A stretch of DNA of 64,000 bases from Streptomyces avermitilis MA-4680 = NBRC 14893. GTDB lineage: Bacteria; Actinomycetota; Actinomycetes; Streptomycetales; Streptomycetaceae. This document shows, one piece after another, positions 19,734 to 27,779 of this stretch; the stretch's first letter is position 1; the number at the start of each line of letters is the position of its first letter. Made by a program: the position numbers and the translations under genes. Where the stretch lies: positions 7,688,001 to 7,752,000 of the forward strand of contig NC_003155.5 in assembly GCF_000009765.2 (NCBI RefSeq). Reading direction: 5' to 3'. Below the pieces are notes generated by a model. That model was not told the origin of the DNA, made no database searches, and worked only from the letters and a program-made list of their open reading frames with translations.

Positions 19734-20567
19734 ATGGCTTCGCATGAGCACGAGACGGACGTCGACAAGGACCCCGGCAAGGTCCTCGATCCCGTACTCG
19801 ACAAGGACGGCGTACGGCTCACCGTCGACGAGGCTGTCGCCACGGTGACGCTGACCAACCCGGCCAAGCGCAACGCCCAGAGTCCCGCGCTGTGGCGGGC
19901 GTTGGCAGAGGCCGGGCGGGTACTGCCGGGCTCCGTCCGTGTCGTTGTGCTGCGCGCCGAGGGCCCGTCGTTCTCGGCGGGGCTCGACCGGCAGGCGTTC
20001 ACGCCCGAGGGGTTCGACGGCGAGCCGTCGTTCATCGAGCTCGCGCGCAGTTCGGACGCCGAGCTGGACGGAACCATCGCCGAGTACCAGGAGGGTTTCA
20101 CCTGGTGGCGGCGGAGCGACATCGTGTCCATCGCCGCGGTGCAGGGGCACGCCGTCGGCGCGGGTTTCCAGCTGGCCCTCGCCTGTGACCTGCGCGTCGT
20201 CGCGGACGACGTGCAGTTCGCCATGCGCGAGACCAGCCTGGGCCTCGTCCCCGACCTCACGGGTACGCATCCGCTGGTGAGCCTGGTGGGTTACGCCCGC
20301 GCGCTCGAAATCTGCGCGACGGGCCGTTTTGTGCTGGCCGAAGAGGCCGAACGCACCGGCCTCGCCAACCTCGCCGTGCCCGCCGAGCAGCTCGACGGCG
20401 CGGTACGGGATCTCGCCGGCGCGCTGCTCGCCGCTCCGCGTGACGCCGTCATCGAGACGAAGGCGTTGCTGCGTGGGGCGCAGGAGCGGACGTACGAGGA
20501 CCAGCGCGCAGCCGAGCGTGCCGCCCAGGCTCGCCGCCTGCGGGATCTGGCCGGGGTCGGCGACTAG
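19734..20567 (+). CDS. Enoyl-CoA hydratase/isomerase family protein
   Basis: A 277-residue crotonase-fold protein. After a charged N-terminus come AKRNAQSPALWRAL, the oxyanion-hole strand EGPSFSAGLDRQAF, and the second oxyanion element VQGHAVGAGFQLALACDLRV; then MRETSLGLVPDLTGTHPL. Crotonases hydrate enoyl-CoA or do related chemistry; the Asp in the 'LGLVPD' region replaces the usual Glu/Pro context, so exact activity is uncertain. ATG 19734 has GGAGG upstream. Its stop TAG lies in a CTAG palindrome that also holds the stop of the convergent gene. Confidence 0.88.
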   Translation: MASHEHETDVDKDPGKVLDPVLDKDGVRLTVDEAVATVTLTNPAKRNAQSPALWRALAEAGRVLPGSVRVVVLRAEGPSFSAGLDRQAFTPEGFDGEPSFIELARSSDAELDGTIAEYQEGFTWWRRSDIVSIAAVQGHAVGAGFQLALACDLRVVADDVQFAMRETSLGLVPDLTGTHPLVSLVGYARALEICATGRFVLAEEAERTGLANLAVPAEQLDGAVRDLAGALLAAPRDAVIETKALLRGAQERTYEDQRAAERAAQARRLRDLAGVGD

Positions 20568-21304
20568 GGCCGGCCCACCGCCGTGACCACCACGGCGACC
20601 GACGGGTGGTCCGGCAGGGCCTCCGTCACCGCCGAGCGGACCGCCCTGGCCACATCGGCGGTCCGCCGTTCCGCCGTCACCGCCAGTTCGACGCGAACGT
20701 GACGGTGCGGCAGGGTGGTCTTCCCGCCGACGTCCTCGATGTGGACCGGGCGGCCCAGGGCGTCCGTCAGACGGGCGACGCCCGGGACGGACAGCGCGGC
20801 CGAGGCCGCCCGGAGCTCGTCGGCACCGGTCGGCTGGGCAGTCGGCCGCTCGTCGTCAGGGCGTACGGCGACGGGCGCCTCGTCCGCCCCGTTCGACAAC
20901 TCTGTCACCAGCAGATCCACCTCCGTGACCGTCAGACCGAGCCGCTCCTCCGCGGCCGCGGCCAGGGCCAGGCGCAGGCGGTCGGCCGTCGTGGGGAGCG
21001 GGTCGACGCCCGGCGCCGTGGGGTCCGCCGAGACGGTGAACTCCGCGATGATGCGGAGGGGGCCGGGCGGCAGCGCGCTCGGCGGGGGCGGCACGACCGG
21101 CTCGTGCACCTGCTGCTCCGGGTCGGCGAGGGAGATCCGGAGCGTGCCGAGGCGGACCTCGCGCACGGGATCCGCCGCGCGCCGCAGCACCGAGCCGGCC
21201 GCGCTCTCCGTGATCCACGAGCCGTCGTGGGGGAGGCCGAGGGGCAGCAGCCTGCCGAGCCTGAGCAGATGCCGTACTTCCTGAGTCCACCGGTCTGCCG
21301 TCAT
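20564..21304 (-). CDS. P10-like (nucleopolyhedrovirus P10 family) protein of the Asp23 locus, hypothetical
   Basis: A 246-residue soluble protein that faces the Asp23/Gls24 genes head to head. Streptomyces homologues are usually labelled 'nucleopolyhedrovirus P10 family', a name with no functional meaning here. The C-terminal 70 residues (VARLTDALGRPVHIED .. HVRVELAVTAERRTADVARAVRSAVTEAL) resemble an Asp23-like domain: a beta pair and a helix AVRxAV. ATG 21304 is preceded by CAGGCT and exactly six bases, a leaderless pattern. It is probably a distant member of the alkaline-shock family working with its neighbours, which is inference. Confidence 0.75.
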   Translation of the reverse strand: MTADRWTQEVRHLLRLGRLLPLGLPHDGSWITESAAGSVLRRAADPVREVRLGTLRISLADPEQQVHEPVVPPPPSALPPGPLRIIAEFTVSADPTAPGVDPLPTTADRLRLALAAAAEERLGLTVTEVDLLVTELSNGADEAPVAVRPDDERPTAQPTGADELRAASAALSVPGVARLTDALGRPVHIEDVGGKTTLPHRHVRVELAVTAERRTADVARAVRSAVTEALPDHPSVAVVVTAVGRP

Positions 21305-21389
21305 TGTTCCAGCCTGCCGCACCCCAGGCGCGAGAGGCCGCAACCCGGCCTACTGTGGGTTGGGGGACGACCGAAAGGGAGGTGCGGCG

Positions 21390-21872
21390 ATGACCGACAT
21401 GACGGAGCGGAACCGGCCGGAGACCCCCGAGGGCGCGGTGGAGTCGCCGCAGGCACGCAGGGCCACCAAGCGAGGCGGCGGCGACCCCGCGACCCGAGGC
21501 CGCACCACCATCGCCGACGGCGTGGTGGAGAAGATCGCCGGGCTGGCCGCCCGTGACGTACTCGGCGTGAACGCCATGGGCAGCGGACTCAGCCGTTCCT
21601 TCGGGGCCATGCGCGACCGGGTGCCCGGCGGCACCAAGTCCGTCGCCCGCGGGGTGAAGGCGGAGGTGGGCGAGCTCCAGACCGCGCTCGACCTGGAGAT
21701 CGTCGTCGACTACGGCGTGTCCATCACCGATGTCGCCCGCGCCGTGCGCGAGAACGTCATCGCGGCCGTCGAGCGCATGACCGGACTCGAGGTCGTCGAG
21801 GTCAACATCGCCGTCAGCGATGTGAAGCTGCCGGACGAAGAGGAAGAGGAGCCGGAGACACGGCTTCAGTAG
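21390..21872 (+). CDS. Asp23/Gls24 family envelope stress response protein (copy 1)
   Basis: A 160-residue cytoplasmic protein with the Asp23 domain: RGRTTIADGVVEKIAGLAARDVLGV, the strand LDLEIVVDYGVSITDVARAVRENVIAAVERMTGLEVVEVNIAV, and an acidic tail (PDEEEEEPE). In firmicutes these proteins form membrane-proximal polymers anchored by AmaP; an AmaP homologue is encoded four genes downstream. ATG 21390 follows GGGAGGTG. It opens a five-gene run with short gaps or overlaps. Confidence 0.93.
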   Translation: MTDMTERNRPETPEGAVESPQARRATKRGGGDPATRGRTTIADGVVEKIAGLAARDVLGVNAMGSGLSRSFGAMRDRVPGGTKSVARGVKAEVGELQTALDLEIVVDYGVSITDVARAVRENVIAAVERMTGLEVVEVNIAVSDVKLPDEEEEEPETRLQ

Positions 21873-21905
21873 TCACGGGGTGACCGCACAGCTGAGGAGC
21901 GCACC

Positions 21906-22091
21906 ATGAGCTTGGCCGTGATCGGCATGATTGCCGGAATGGCGCTGGGCTTCGCCGGGTACTTCGGCGGATTCGGCGCGTTTCTGCTGGTGGCCGCCCT
22001 GGGCGCCGTCGGCCTCGTCGTCGGCCGGGTCATCGAGGGGGACCTGGAGTTCGGCGACTTCTTCCGCCCCCGCGACGACCGGCGGCGATGA
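21906..22091 (+). CDS. DUF2273-like small membrane protein
   Basis: A 61-residue protein, 34 bases after the Asp23 gene: one or two tightly packed membrane helices of Gly/Ala/Leu (residues 3-42) and a short charged tail (DLEFGDFFRPRDDRRR). DUF2273 proteins regularly accompany Asp23 and AmaP. The function is unknown and likely structural at the membrane. A GAGGAG-like site precedes the ATG. Confidence 0.82.
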   Translation: MSLAVIGMIAGMALGFAGYFGGFGAFLLVAALGAVGLVVGRVIEGDLEFGDFFRPRDDRRR

Positions 22092-22094
22092 CGG

Positions 22095-22496
22095 GTGCCC
22101 GGCCAGGCCGGTGAGCTCGAACAGCGCTACGGGCCCCAGGCGGTCCGGCGGCCCCCGACGGCCGTGGCGCCGGCCGAGCGCGGGGCCACCAGGATCGCCG
22201 ACCGGGTCGTCGCGAAGATCGCCGCGCAGGCGGCGCGCGAGGCAGTGCTGCCGCTGACCAGGGGCGCCGAGTCGCCGCACGCCACGGTCGTCGTGCACCA
22301 CGGCACCGCCCGCGTCCGCATCAGTCTCGAACTCGACTATCCCTCCGACATCGGTGGCCGGTGCCGTGCGGTGCGTCGTCAGGTCGCCGAGCGGGTAGGC
22401 GCTTTGACGGGGATGGAGGTGCACGAGGTGGCCGTCCAGGTGGAGCGGCTGCACCGGGCACCGGCACCCGGCGCGGCACACGGGAGGACGCAGTGA
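22095..22496 (+). CDS. Asp23/Gls24-type protein (copy 2)
   Basis: A 133-residue protein starting at GTG 22095, three bases after the previous stop. It repeats the Asp23 pattern: RGATRIADRVVAKIAAQAAREAVLPL, then HHGTARVRISLELDYPSDIG, RAVRRQVAERVGALTGMEVHEVAVQVERL. It lacks the acidic tail of copy 1. The TGA overlaps the next GTG (GTGA). Two different Asp23 paralogues in one operon suggest hetero-oligomers. Confidence 0.85.
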   Translation: MPGQAGELEQRYGPQAVRRPPTAVAPAERGATRIADRVVAKIAAQAAREAVLPLTRGAESPHATVVVHHGTARVRISLELDYPSDIGGRCRAVRRQVAERVGALTGMEVHEVAVQVERLHRAPAPGAAHGRTQ

Positions 22497-23179
22497 GCGA
22501 GCCCCAGGGACACGAGGGACACGAGAGCACGCAGCGGCTGCCGGTCATCGAGAAGACCGACGACACGGACCCCGGCCGGTCCGCCTCCCCGGAGGCCTAC
22601 GAACCGGGCCCGGTCCCGGCCGCCGACGAGGGCGCCCGCGACGGCCGCTTCTGGTCGGCCCGCCGTGTCCCGGCGGGCCTCCTCGCCCTGATCGTCCTCC
22701 TCGGCGCCGGCCTCCTCCTGTACGACGTCGTGGCCGTACGCGCCCACCGGCCCGCCATGCACTGGCGCAGATTCCTGGCCCGTCAGCTCGCCGAGCGGCC
22801 CCTCGACGACACCTGGGTGCTCGTCGGCGCGGGTCTCGCCGCCGCCCTCGGCGTCTGGCTGCTCGTGCTCGCCACGACTCCCGGTCTGCGCGGCTTCCTG
22901 CCGATGCGCCGCGCACACCCCGACGTACGGGCCGGACTGCACCGGAAAGCCGCCGCGCTGGCGCTGCGCGACCGGGCCATGGAGGTGTCCGGCGTGCAGT
23001 CCGTGCGCGTCCGTGTGCGGCGCAGGAAGGCGGACGTCCGCGCGGTGTCGCACTTCCGTGAACTCGACGACGTACGCGCCGACCTGGACGCCACGCTCGC
23101 CGACGGCGTCCGGGGGCTGGGGCTGGTCCGGCCGCCCGCGCTGTCGGTGCGCGTGGGGCGTCCCCGGCGGAAGGGGTGA
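22493..23179 (+). CDS. DUF6286-like membrane protein of the Asp23 operon
   Basis: A 228-residue protein: an N-terminal acidic cytoplasmic region (about 60 residues), a transmembrane segment (VPAGLLALIVLLGAGLLLYD), a basic loop, a second transmembrane segment (WVLVGAGLAAALGVWLLVLA), and a C-terminal AmaP/Asp23-associated domain (RDRAMEVSGVQSVRVRVRRRKADVRA). This layout is AmaP-like, with a repeated domain arrangement; NCBI labels such proteins DUF6286. It overlaps its neighbours by four bases at both ends. Confidence 0.8.
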   Translation: MSEPQGHEGHESTQRLPVIEKTDDTDPGRSASPEAYEPGPVPAADEGARDGRFWSARRVPAGLLALIVLLGAGLLLYDVVAVRAHRPAMHWRRFLARQLAERPLDDTWVLVGAGLAAALGVWLLVLATTPGLRGFLPMRRAHPDVRAGLHRKAAALALRDRAMEVSGVQSVRVRVRRRKADVRAVSHFRELDDVRADLDATLADGVRGLGLVRPPALSVRVGRPRRKG

Positions 23180-23763
23180 GGACGGTGCTGAGGACCGTCA
23201 ACCGTGTGCTGCTCGGACTCGCCGGGCTGATCCTGGTCGCCCTCGGCGGCTCCGTGCTGGCCGTCGGACTCGGCGTCCGGCCACCCTCGTGGTGGATCCA
23301 CGACGGACGGCGCGACGTGCTCCTCAGCTACGCCGAGCGGACGCGGTGGCGGGACGAGGGCTGGTGGTGGCCGACCGTCATCGCCGTGCTAGCCGTTCTC
23401 GTCCTGCTCGCCCTGTGGTGGCTGTCCGCCGTACTGCGCAGGCGGCGGCTCGCGGAGGTGCTCGTCGACACCGGCGACGGCGAGGGCGCGATGCTGCGCG
23501 GACGGGCCCTGGAGGACGTACTCGCCGCTGACGCGGAGCAGTTGGACGGCGTCGGGCGCGCACACGTCCTGCTGACCGGCCGGCGCGCCGCCCCCGAGGC
23601 CCGGGTGCGGCTCCTGCTGGAACCGCACGTGGATCCGGGGACCGCGCTGCACGGCCTGACCACTCGGTCGCTCGCCCACGCCCGGGACTCCGCGGCCCTC
23701 GCGGCACTGCCCGCGGAGGTCCGGCTGCGCGCGGTCAAACACCGGGCGGAGCGGGTGAGTTGA
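23176..23763 (+). CDS. amaP: Alkaline shock response membrane anchor protein AmaP
   Basis: A 195-residue protein with two transmembrane segments (residues about 10-32, NRVLLGLAGLILVALGGSVL; and about 65-85, VIAVLAVLVLLALWWLSAVL) separated by a short extracytoplasmic loop with WWIHDGRRDVLLSY, then a cytoplasmic domain of about 110 residues. This is the AmaP topology: it anchors Asp23 at the membrane. GTG 23176 overlaps the preceding TGA. It is the last gene of the envelope-stress operon. Confidence 0.85.
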   Translation: MRTVLRTVNRVLLGLAGLILVALGGSVLAVGLGVRPPSWWIHDGRRDVLLSYAERTRWRDEGWWWPTVIAVLAVLVLLALWWLSAVLRRRRLAEVLVDTGDGEGAMLRGRALEDVLAADAEQLDGVGRAHVLLTGRRAAPEARVRLLLEPHVDPGTALHGLTTRSLAHARDSAALAALPAEVRLRAVKHRAERVS

Positions 23764-23810
23764 GGGACACCGCGGACAACGGCGGGCGGGTTCCGCTGCT
23801 TCCCGCGGCC

Positions 23811-23827
23811 CCGGTCCACCGGACCGG
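23811..23827. terminator. Bidirectional hairpin between convergent amaP and SDR genes
   Basis: CCGGTCC, loop ACC, GGACCGG: a perfect 7-bp stem in the 66-base gap between two convergent genes, ending three bases before the SDR stop. Confidence 0.5.
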
Positions 23828-23829
23828 CC

Positions 23830-24585
23830 CTAGAACCCGTGCCGCATCCCGCCGTCCACCGGCAGCATGATGCCCGTCAGATACGACGCCGCCGGCGACA
23901 GCAGGAACGCGGCCGCGCGGCCGAACTCCTCCGGTGTGCCGTAGCGGCGCAGCGGGATGCGGGACTCGTTGGCCACGCGGGTGGCCTCCGGGTCGGCGGA
24001 GAGCCCGTCGAGTTCACGGACACGGTCCGTGTCGATGCGGGACGGGAGCAGGCCGACGACGCGGATGCCGCGCGGGCCCAGCTCGTCCGCGAGGGACTTG
24101 GCGAAGCCGGCGAGGCCCGGGCGCAGCCCGTTGGAGATGGTCAGGCCCGGGATGGGCTCGTGCACCGAGCCGGACAGCACGAAGCCGATGACCCCGCCCT
24201 CGGCCAGCTCGGCCGCCGCCGCACGGGCCAGCCGGACCGCACCGAGGAACACCGACTCGAACGCGGCCGTCCACTGCTCGTCCGTGTTGTCGGCGACGAA
24301 CCCGGGCGGTGGTCCGCCGACGCTGATGAGGATGCCGTCGAAGCCGCCGAAGTGCGCACGCGCGGCCGCGACGAGGCGGGCCGGCGCCTCGGGGTCCGCG
24401 TTGTCCACGGCCACCCCGACCGCGTTCGGGCCGAGCGCGGACGCGGCGTCGGCGACACTCTTGTCGTCCCGGCCCGTGACGACCACCTTCGCCCCGTCGG
24501 CGACGAGTTCCCGCGCCGCCGCGTTGCCGAGCCCACGGGTCGCCCCGGTGACGACGTACACACGATCCTCAAGTCCAAGATCCAT
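23830..24585 (-). CDS. Short-chain dehydrogenase/reductase family protein lacking the catalytic YxxxK
   Basis: A 251-residue Rossmann protein with an intact NAD(P) site (TGATRGLG at residues 13-20) and the usual C-terminal PVDGGMRHG. At the position of the catalytic Tyr-xxx-Lys it reads SNGLRPGLAGFAKSLADELG, so both Tyr and Lys are replaced, although the preceding Ser (SGSVHEP) is kept. It may use other chemistry, or only bind nucleotide. It begins five bases after the GH15 gene, so the two form one operon. The ATG at 24585 has AGGGGGC upstream. Confidence 0.82.
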   Translation of the reverse strand: MDLGLEDRVYVVTGATRGLGNAAARELVADGAKVVVTGRDDKSVADAASALGPNAVGVAVDNADPEAPARLVAAARAHFGGFDGILISVGGPPPGFVADNTDEQWTAAFESVFLGAVRLARAAAAELAEGGVIGFVLSGSVHEPIPGLTISNGLRPGLAGFAKSLADELGPRGIRVVGLLPSRIDTDRVRELDGLSADPEATRVANESRIPLRRYGTPEEFGRAAAFLLSPAASYLTGIMLPVDGGMRHGF

Positions 24586-24590
24586 GCCCC

Positions 24591-26402
24591 CTATCCTGCC
24601 TCCTGGTCACCGAAGAGGGCGAGGGCGGTGCTCACCAGGCCGAGGTGGCTGAAGGCCTGGGGGTAGTTGCCGAGGAAGCGGTCCGACGCCGGGTCGTACT
24701 CCTCGGCGAGCAGACCCACGTCGTTGCAGAGCCCGACCAGCCGTTCGAACAGGGCGCGGGCCTCCTCGGTGCGGCCCAGCCGGTGCAGGGCGTCCGCGAG
24801 CCAGAACGAACAGACCAGGAACGTGCCCTCGTCGCCGGGCAGCCCGTCCACCTCTGCCACGTCGGTGCTGTAACGGCGTACGAAGCCGTCTCGGCCCAGC
24901 TCCTCGCGCACCGCGTCGACCGTGCCGATCACCCGCGGATCGTCGGGCGGCAGAAAACCGACCCGGGGGATGAGCAGCAGCGAGGCGTCGAGTCCACGTG
25001 AGCCGTAGAACTGTGTGAAGGTGTTCCGCTCGGCGTCGTAGCCGCGCTCGCACACCTCGCGGTGCACCTCGTCGCGCATGGCCCGCCAGCCCGCCAGATC
25101 GCCGCCGAGCTGCGGCTCGTTCTCCAGGGTGCGTACGGCGCGGTCGGCGGCCACCCAGGCCATCACCTTCGAGTACACGAAATGGCGACGCCCGCCGCGC
25201 ACCTCCCACAGCCCCTCGTCCGGCTGCCGCCAGGCCGAGCACAGGAAATCCATCAGGGCGCGCTGCACCTGCCACATGTGCGGTTTGGCCGGCAGACCCG
25301 AACACCGGGCCAGCGACAGCGAGTCGATGACCTCGCCGTAGACGTCCAGTTGCAACTGCTTCGCGGCGTCGTTGCCGATCCGGACCGGGACCGAGTCCCC
25401 GAATCCCGGCAGCCAGGGCAGCTCGAACTCGGGCAGCCGCCGCTCTCCCGACAGCCCGTACATGATCTGCAGATCCGCCGGATCGCCCGCGACCGCGCGC
25501 AGCAGCCAGTCGCGCCAGTCCGCGGCCTCCTCGTGGTACCCGGCCGACAGCAGCGCGTCCAGGGTGAGCGTGGAGTCGCGCAGCCAGCAGTAGCGGTAGT
25601 CCCAGTTGCGGATGCCGCCGAGCTGTTCGGGCAGTGAGGTGGTGGGGGCGGCCACGATGCCGCCGGTCGGGGCGTAGGTGAGGGCCTTGAGAGTGATCAG
25701 GGAACGCACCACGGCATCCCGGAACGGTCCGTCGTAACGGCACTGCGACACCCACTCCCGCCACTGCGCGAGACTGCCGTGCAGCGACTCGTACGGGTCC
25801 ACGAGCGGCGGGCGCGGCTGGTGCGAGGGATGCCAGGTGAGGACGAAGGCGACCTTCTCGCCCTCCCCGACGGTGAACTCGGAGTGCGTGCAGAAGTCCT
25901 CGCCCCAGGTGTGCACCGCGGGCTCGCTGCGCAGCCACACGGCGTCGGGGCCGGCCACCGCCACGCGATGCCCCTCGGCCCTGCGCATCCACGGCACGAT
26001 CGAGCCGTAGTCGAAGCGCAGCCGGATCGCGCTGCGTACGGTGACGCGGCCGCGCAGCCCCTCCACGATGCGTACGAGGTCGGGGGCGCTGTCGCGCTGG
26101 GGCATCAGGTCGGTGACGCGCAGCGTGCCCTCGGGGGTGTCCCACTCGGAGTCGAGGACGAGGGAGTCGGTGCGGTAGGCGCGACGGGTGCAGGGGCCCG
26201 CGCCCTTGGGGGCGATACGCCACTTGCCGTTGTGCTCGTCGCCGAGCAGCGCGGCGAAGCAGGCCGGCGAGTCGAAGCGGGGGAGGCAGAGCCAGTCGAT
26301 GGATCCGTCGCGGGCGACAAGGGCGGCGCTCTGCTGGTCCCCGATGAGGGCGTAGTCCTCAATGGATGCGCTGAATGCTGGGGACTCGACAGATTTGTGC
26401 AC
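24591..26402 (-). CDS. Glycoside hydrolase family 15 protein (glucoamylase/trehalase-like)
   Basis: A 603-residue protein: N-terminal beta-sandwich domain (IEDYALIGDQQSAALVARDGSIDWLCLPRFDSP) and an (alpha/alpha)6 catalytic barrel with the GH15 marks WDYRYCWLRDSTLTLDALL and, near the end, DEGTFLVCSFWLADAL with the likely catalytic Glu. Actinobacterial members include glucoamylases and trehalases (THY1-type); substrate uncertain. No signal peptide, so cytoplasmic. GTG 26402 (VHKSVESP) is preferred; a TTG at 26435 is the alternative. Downstream SDR is in the same transcript. Confidence 0.9.
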   Translation of the reverse strand: MHKSVESPAFSASIEDYALIGDQQSAALVARDGSIDWLCLPRFDSPACFAALLGDEHNGKWRIAPKGAGPCTRRAYRTDSLVLDSEWDTPEGTLRVTDLMPQRDSAPDLVRIVEGLRGRVTVRSAIRLRFDYGSIVPWMRRAEGHRVAVAGPDAVWLRSEPAVHTWGEDFCTHSEFTVGEGEKVAFVLTWHPSHQPRPPLVDPYESLHGSLAQWREWVSQCRYDGPFRDAVVRSLITLKALTYAPTGGIVAAPTTSLPEQLGGIRNWDYRYCWLRDSTLTLDALLSAGYHEEAADWRDWLLRAVAGDPADLQIMYGLSGERRLPEFELPWLPGFGDSVPVRIGNDAAKQLQLDVYGEVIDSLSLARCSGLPAKPHMWQVQRALMDFLCSAWRQPDEGLWEVRGGRRHFVYSKVMAWVAADRAVRTLENEPQLGGDLAGWRAMRDEVHREVCERGYDAERNTFTQFYGSRGLDASLLLIPRVGFLPPDDPRVIGTVDAVREELGRDGFVRRYSTDVAEVDGLPGDEGTFLVCSFWLADALHRLGRTEEARALFERLVGLCNDVGLLAEEYDPASDRFLGNYPQAFSHLGLVSTALALFGDQEAG

Positions 26403-26574
26403 AATTGCCGGGTTCCCGCTGGGGGGTGGGGGCAATCCGGGGGTGGGCCCGGGCGGGTGATGCGCGGGCGGAAGGGCGGCCGGTGGGGTGCGGTGGGGGC
26501 CGGACCGTCGTGGGGGCGCTGGGGCGCTGGGGCGCGGGACTGCCGGGCTCCGTGCGGCGGGTCGGGCCCTGGCT

Positions 26575-27372
26575 CTAGACGGCCGCCGGGGCCGTCTCCT
26601 TGGTCTCCGTCTCCTTCGCCGCTGCCGCCTCCGCGCGGTCGCGGCGTTCGCGCCGGGCCAGGACGACCCAGCCGACGGGGACGCCCGCCGCGAACAGCCA
26701 CCACTGGACGGCGTACGCCATGTGGGGGCCGATGTCGCTGTGGTCGGGGGCCGGAATCAGCTCGGGGCTGTCCCCCTTGGGCCGGGGCGAGGTCAGCTCG
26801 ACATAGCCGCCGAGGACCTGCTTGCCGAGGGCCTTCGCCTGCTGTCCGCTGCTGATCAGCATGATCTGGCGGGCCGGCAGCCCCTGGACGTTCTTGATGC
26901 CGCTCTCGGCGGTCGTCTCGTCGGGCATCAGCCGCCCGGTGACGGTGATCTCACCGTTCGCGGGGGCGGGGATCTTCGGGAACTCGGTCTGCACGCCGTT
27001 CGCCGGGATCCAGCCCCGGTTGACCAGGATCACCTTGCCGTCGTCCAGCACGAACGGGGTCAGGACGTGGAAACCGACCTCGCCGTCCACGTTCGTACGG
27101 CGGCGTGCGACGACCTCGTGCGCGGTGTCGAAGGTGCCCTTCGCGGTCACCCGGTGGTACAGGTCGTCGTGCTTGACGGTCGCGCCGGGCGAGGTGAGCG
27201 ACTCCGCCGGCACCGGCGTGGCGGCCAGCGAGTTGCCGATCACCGTGTTGAGCGCGACGCGGTGCTCGTGGCGGTGCAGCTGCCAGAAGCCCAGCTCAAT
27301 CATCGTCGGGATGAGCGCGAGCGTCACAAGGGTGAGGATCACCCACTGCCGGGACAACAGGAAGCGGTACAC
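26575..27372 (-). CDS. SURF1 family cytochrome oxidase biogenesis protein
   Basis: A 265-residue protein with the SURF1 topology: a transmembrane helix at each end (residues 7-26, WVILTLVTLALIPTMIELGFW; and about 215-235, YAVQWWLFAAGVPVGWVVL) and a large extracytoplasmic loop with the conserved FWQLHRHEHR, VLVNRGW-like (ILVNRGWIP) and GRL motifs. SURF1 assists heme-copper oxidase subunit I maturation. The GTG at 27372 begins at the first helix; a longer frame upstream overlaps the Zn-ribbon gene and is rejected. The C-tail is acidic/basic and low complexity. Confidence 0.92.
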   Translation of the reverse strand: MYRFLLSRQWVILTLVTLALIPTMIELGFWQLHRHEHRVALNTVIGNSLAATPVPAESLTSPGATVKHDDLYHRVTAKGTFDTAHEVVARRRTNVDGEVGFHVLTPFVLDDGKVILVNRGWIPANGVQTEFPKIPAPANGEITVTGRLMPDETTAESGIKNVQGLPARQIMLISSGQQAKALGKQVLGGYVELTSPRPKGDSPELIPAPDHSDIGPHMAYAVQWWLFAAGVPVGWVVLARRERRDRAEAAAAKETETKETAPAAV

Positions 27373-27440
27373 CCCACGACCGTACAACTCGGTCGTGGGG
27401 CGTTGGGAGGGGGGTGGGCGGTGGACGGCGGGCAGGGGGC

Positions 27441-27674
27441 TCAGACCTTGTCGACGATTCCCGCCCTCCCCTCCGCGCGAGAGCAGTGCGCACCGCAGAA
27501 CCAGCGGCCCCCGACCTCGACTCCCTGGCCGATGATCTGGACGCGACAGTGCTCGCAGATCGGTGCCATGCGGTGGATCGCGCAGGAGAAGCAGTCGAAG
27601 ACGTGCACCGCGCCCTGCGCGTGCACCTCGAACGTCATGCCGTAGTCGTTTCCACAGACTTCGCAACGTGCCAT
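27441..27674 (-). CDS. Small Cys-rich putative zinc-ribbon protein
   Basis: A 77-residue protein with four cysteine pairs or Cys-His pairs: MARCEVCGN at the start, CFSCAIHRMAPICEHC in the middle, and WFCGAHCS near the end. This suggests two zinc-ribbon knuckles. The family is conserved in actinobacteria without known role. It sits 68 bases upstream of SURF1 on the same strand and may be co-transcribed. ATG 27674 begins directly at the first knuckle; the in-frame extension upstream is Arg/Pro rich and unlikely. Confidence 0.82.
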   Translation of the reverse strand: MARCEVCGNDYGMTFEVHAQGAVHVFDCFSCAIHRMAPICEHCRVQIIGQGVEVGGRWFCGAHCSRAEGRAGIVDKV

Positions 27675-27779
27675 GCGCCACAGGGTGCGGCGCCGACCCG
27701 GGACGGGCGAGCGGCCGCCGGGCGAGTCGTCCGCCAATCACCCGTCTGACGCCTCACCACCGGTTCGAGCCGCCGCGGG

